Assembly (NCBI GenBank): GCA_019828545.1
Contig: JACVRA010000027.1
Location: 16,894-52,531, forward strand
Source of the DNA: Paracamarosporium sp. OC-R06-R3
Lineage: Eukaryota; Ascomycota; Dothideomycetes; Pleosporales; Didymosphaeriaceae
DNA length: 35,638 nucleotides
Reading direction: 5' to 3'
Shown one piece after another: positions 32,305-35,638 of the stretch. A program made the position numbers and the translations under genes. The notes below the pieces were generated by a model that ran no database searches, was not told where the DNA came from, and saw only the letters and a program-made list of their open reading frames with translations. Numbering within the stretch: position 1 is the first letter of the stretch; each line of letters starts with the position of its first letter.

Positions 32305-33186
32305 ATAGTCTACCTTAAAGTATCCTTTCTTATTATATATTAGGTATACTTTATCCTAGTAGCGTTCCTACCTTTTTTTTTATATATTAAGGTCTTATTT
32401 ATTCTTTTTCTAGAGTTTATTTTATCTTTAATCCTAGACTTTATTAGCTATAATAATATCTTTATTCTTATCTTAGTATTTCTATTTCTTATAGCTATTA
32501 GTCTTTATTATTGGCGTTCCTTAAGTACCTTCTTTTCTTTCTTAGTTACATTTATAGAGATAGTTATTAATTTTTATTAATACTTTTATTAAGTCCTTTA
32601 AATCCTTTAGTTTTATATAGTATACTAGCCTATCCTTTATAAATTCTTTTAGTCTATTATAGTAGACTAATTAAAGTAGGTTATTGTCCTAGTTTATCTT
32701 ATTTTCTAAACGTTTAAATATAGTAGCGTATTTTCCTACTAATCTAGTTTACTTTAGGTATTAGATTTATCTTTCTATCTACTTCTTCTTATCTATTTCT
32801 TTAAATATAATAGCTATCTTCTCCTTAAAGGTTTTCTAATCCTTAAAGATTTCTTATATTTTTAAAGAATAGTTTTTAAGTTTTCTATCTTCCTTTAAAT
32901 AGTTATTCTTTAATAGTTACATCTATTCTATAGCGTTACTAGTTATATATATACTAGCTACTAAAATCTTATTATAGTTAGTACTAATTTAGTAGTTATA
33001 GGTATATAGTTCTACGTTTATTAGAAAGGGTTTAAGCTTAGATAGTATTCTATTAAATAGCTCTAAAATCTTAAAAGTCCCCTTATAAACTACTAGTTCT
33101 TAGTTTAATTCCTATGTCTATAGTTATGTAATAACCTATACTAGCTATTCTTTTAACTATTAAATTAAGTTAGCTTATTTAGCTAT
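32305..33186 (-). pseudogene. gag: Gag of element 2 with CCHC zinc knuckle
   Basis: The phase (first base equal to 0 modulo 3) is constant from the former start codon, now ATA (33184-33186, aligned with the ATG of element 1), to the zinc knuckle at 32305-32346. The knuckle reads YLIYNKKGYFKVDY: every Cys and the His are now Tyr, but CX2CX4HX4C spacing is exact. Pol is in a different phase, offset by one base in the minus direction. The same offset appears in element 1 after allowing for its homopolymer loss. Confidence 0.8.
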
Positions 33187-33294
33187 AACTATAGCTATAT
33201 TTGTCGTTGGCCTAGAAGCCGTGCTTCTTACGGCGGCCTAAAACGCTTATAAGCTTAATAGTATTACTATATTTCTAACGTTAAATAGTTAAAG

Positions 33295-33855
33295 TATTAA
33301 TAGGGTAATATATACCTAGTCTAATTTATACTAAGGTAGAAGGGTTTACTTATAACGGAGCCATTAAGGCTTTAGTAATAGAAAAGTAGTTAGTAATAAA
33401 AGATAAATAAGCTCTAATTATATATTAGAAATACTTAATAATAACTTATATTAGAATAAGGCTAACTATTCTTATATAAAAGAATTGCTTATAATTTAGG
33501 GTTAATTAAAGAGTTAAAATACAATCTAAGTTATAAGAGTTAACTATAAAGAAAAGGAAAAGTATAGAAATCCTCCTAGACTATATATTAGTTATTCTAT
33601 CCTTTAATTTTATCTTAATTTATTTATACTCTCTCTACTTTAGGAGAGCACTCTAAGCGCTCTCCTTACTAAGAGAGAGTAGTATTATATAACTTTCTTA
33701 AATGCTCTATCTACTAAGAAAGAGTACTATTATATAACCTTAGTTAACTTATTCTACCCTATAAGATTCCTTTATTGCCTTAATTAGCGTTGGGCCTAGA
33801 GGGCCCTAATGCCTTATATATATTATTCTATAGTTGTTTCTTTATACTTATAATA
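33295..33855 (-). repeat. 5' LTR of element 2
   Basis: Starts TATTAATAGGGT and ends CTTATAATA, 561 bp, same length as the partner. Confidence 0.92.
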
Positions 33856-33860
33856 TAAAG
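33856..33860. repeat. Right target duplication of element 2
   Basis: TAAAG, identical to 26491-26495. Confidence 0.9.
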
Positions 33861-35638
33861 CTTTTTAACTAAAAAGTCTTTTTATTCCTTTTAAATTATT
33901 TATTTTTACTAATAGTCTTTTTTATTAAATTCTATTTAATAAAAATTATATTCCTTTCTTTATTCTATAGAGAGTTAGACGTAGTCTTAGAAGTTATTTA
34001 CTTTTAAGTTTTAATATTATATAGTAGTTACCTTTTATATCTTTATTTTTATTATTTTCCTATTTAAGTTTATTTAATGGTATTATTTCTTTGGCTAGTT
34101 ATATTAGAGTATATTATTTTAAGCTATTTTTAGTATTATATATTATTTTAAGGACTTCTTTTTTATAAGATTTAACTTTTTACTTAGGGCATCTACCGCT
34201 CCGTTAAACGTTCCTAGTTAATAGTAGATTTTAAAGTTAAAATTTATAAAAAGTTTTATCTATTATATTTATTATTAGTTTAATTTCTTAGTTATAGTAA
34301 AGCTTATTAGGTTTTAGTAATTTATTTAGACCTTAATTTAATATAGTATATCTATATACTATACTTTTTATTACTTAAAGGCATTTACTATTATTAGTAG
34401 TTTCTTATTATAAATATTATAGTTTAGTTCTACTTTTAAAAACTTTTAAAAATAGTAGAATACTAGTCTCTATTTCCCGTCTTTATATAGCTATAAAAGA
34501 ATTATTTTAAGTATATAGTTTAAAGTATCTATTTCTATATATATTCTTTTCTTAAGATTATATATTTATAATAGTGGCTTTTCTAGGAATCTTTTTTTAA
34601 GTTTTTAAAATACTTTTTTATCTTTTTTTTTAAAGTAGTTTTATTAAACCCCTTTCTTTATAAGTTCTATTAATAGTACTATTATTTTAAAGTAGTCCTT
34701 AATAAACTTTTAATAAAAGTTAGTAAACTCTAGGAAGAATTAAATATCCTTTATTAACTTAAGTTTTTATTATTTTTATACGGCGGCTACCTTCTTTAGG
34801 TTTATAAATATACCTTCCCTTAAAATTATAAATCCTAGGTACTTAGTTTTAGTAATATAAAATTTATACTTTTTTAAATAAAGAAGTAGTCTATACTTCT
34901 TTATTTTTTTAAGTACTTTCTTTATATATTTCTAGTACTCCTCTAGAGTTCCTATAGAGTAGATAAGTATATTATTAAGATAGGCTATATAAAATACATT
35001 TAAATATTTATATAGTACCTTATTAATTAATACCTAAAATATTATAAGTATATTAATTAATTTAAAGGGTATAACCGTGTACTTATATAATTTATATTAA
35101 GTCCTAAATATAGTTTTCTATTCTTTACCTTTAGCTATTTATATATAGTAATATTTATTATATATATTAAATTTTATAAACTACTTAGCTCCTCTAAGCC
35201 TGTCTATTAATTCTATAATAAGTAGTAAGGGGTATTAGTTTTTTATTATAGTATTATTTAACTATTTATAATCTATATAGAGCTATAGTTTATTATTTTT
35301 CTTAAATACCTAAAGAATTAAAAATGTAGCTAGGCTTTTACTTTTTTATATAAACTATTTACTTAGGTTCTTTTATAAGTACTCCTATAGCTCCTTTTTT
35401 TAATCTATAAATATTAGCCTTAGCTATTTTAATTATAGTTTTGTACCTTCTTTTAAAGGTATTCTATAATTCTATTCTTAGTATTTTAGTAAGGCCTTCT
35501 TTTCTTTTTCCTTAAAGAGTTCTATATACTTCTTATATTTTAATAGAATATTCTTAAGTATAGGTATTACCTAAAGATTTAATTTTTATACTTATATTAC
35601 TTTTATATTGGTATAGGTAGTTAAAAGGTCTATACTAG
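33861..35638 (-). mobile_element. Element B, right segment: integrase, RNase H and RT part
   Basis: Resumes B right after element 2 and aligns with element 1 at about 14470-16250. The minus strand carries the RNase H region (near 34515) and the RT box read YLNNILIYS (LNN at 34971-34979, in place of LDD). The segment runs to the end of the window, so protease, gag and the 5' LTR of B lie beyond it. The last 30-40 bases no longer resemble element 1 and may start another insertion. Confidence 0.87.

Larger units (their letters stand above)
26496..33855 (-). mobile_element. Element 2: complete 7360-bp family A Ty3/gypsy chromovirus
   Basis: Two 561-bp LTRs (26496-27056 and 33295-33855) are flanked by the duplication TAAAG. 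Internal organisation is the same as element 1, but the LTRs carry different central sequences (hairpin at 26843-26867), so the two belong to different subfamilies. RIP is present but lighter: several CpA-containing codons and some catalytic residues survive. It is the innermost insertion on this side: element 2 inside B inside Y inside G. Confidence 0.93.

Noticed and set aside
1..35638. CRISPR array, tRNA, rRNA or host protein gene
   Set aside because: Both strands were scanned. Repeats are transposon ends, and all legible protein segments belong to transposons.
1..35638. Mitochondrial or bacterial AT-rich DNA
   Set aside because: The near absence of CpA/TpG, chromodomain gypsy elements, Fot1/pogo and hAT copies point to RIP-mutated nuclear DNA of a filamentous ascomycete.

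Overview
The window looks like a gene-free, AT-rich block from a filamentous ascomycete that uses repeat-induced point mutation (RIP). CpA and TpG are almost absent while TpA is in large excess, CpG survives in places such as ACGT, and every recognisable gene is a transposon gene carrying TAG/TAA stops and Asp-to-Asn or Gly-to-Arg changes. I found no intact host gene, tRNA, rRNA or CRISPR array. A 75-base run of N lies at 19909-19983. I cannot name the species.

The window is a nest of transposons inside transposons, and most borders can be read from target duplications. The oldest layer (G, family A Ty3/gypsy, minus strand) survives as 5174-6034 and 21098-23266. G was hit by a plus-strand chromovirus H (3' half, about 3241-5173), a hAT transposon Z (6035-11829, 8-bp duplication ACTCTTAG), a Fot1/pogo transposon X (11840-21097, TA duplication), solo LTRs at 22144-22347 and 22791-23109, and a second pogo copy Y (from 23267). 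X was split by a complete family A element (element 1, 11962-19297, duplication TCTAC). Y was split by another family A copy, B (24049 to beyond the window end), and B by a second complete family A element (element 2, 26496-33855, duplication TAAAG). At the left edge, a further chromovirus F (1-3080, 3' part only) lies against H.

Family A elements are about 7.35 kb with 551- or 561-bp LTRs. They encode Gag with a CCHC knuckle, then protease, reverse transcriptase, RNase H, integrase and a chromodomain on the minus strand. Between the end of pol and the 3' LTR all three inspected copies carry a convergent plus-strand reading frame with a double CX2CX6C cysteine cluster and a coiled-coil-like tail. 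Z carries, besides its transposase, a second long reading frame of about 350 codons with a once-acidic C-terminus that I do not recognise. These two frames are the most interesting things here. The rest is a clear record of insertion order and of RIP inactivation. F, the 204-bp solo LTR and elements 1 and 2 are visibly less mutated than H, G, X, Y and Z, which fits their outer position in the nest.
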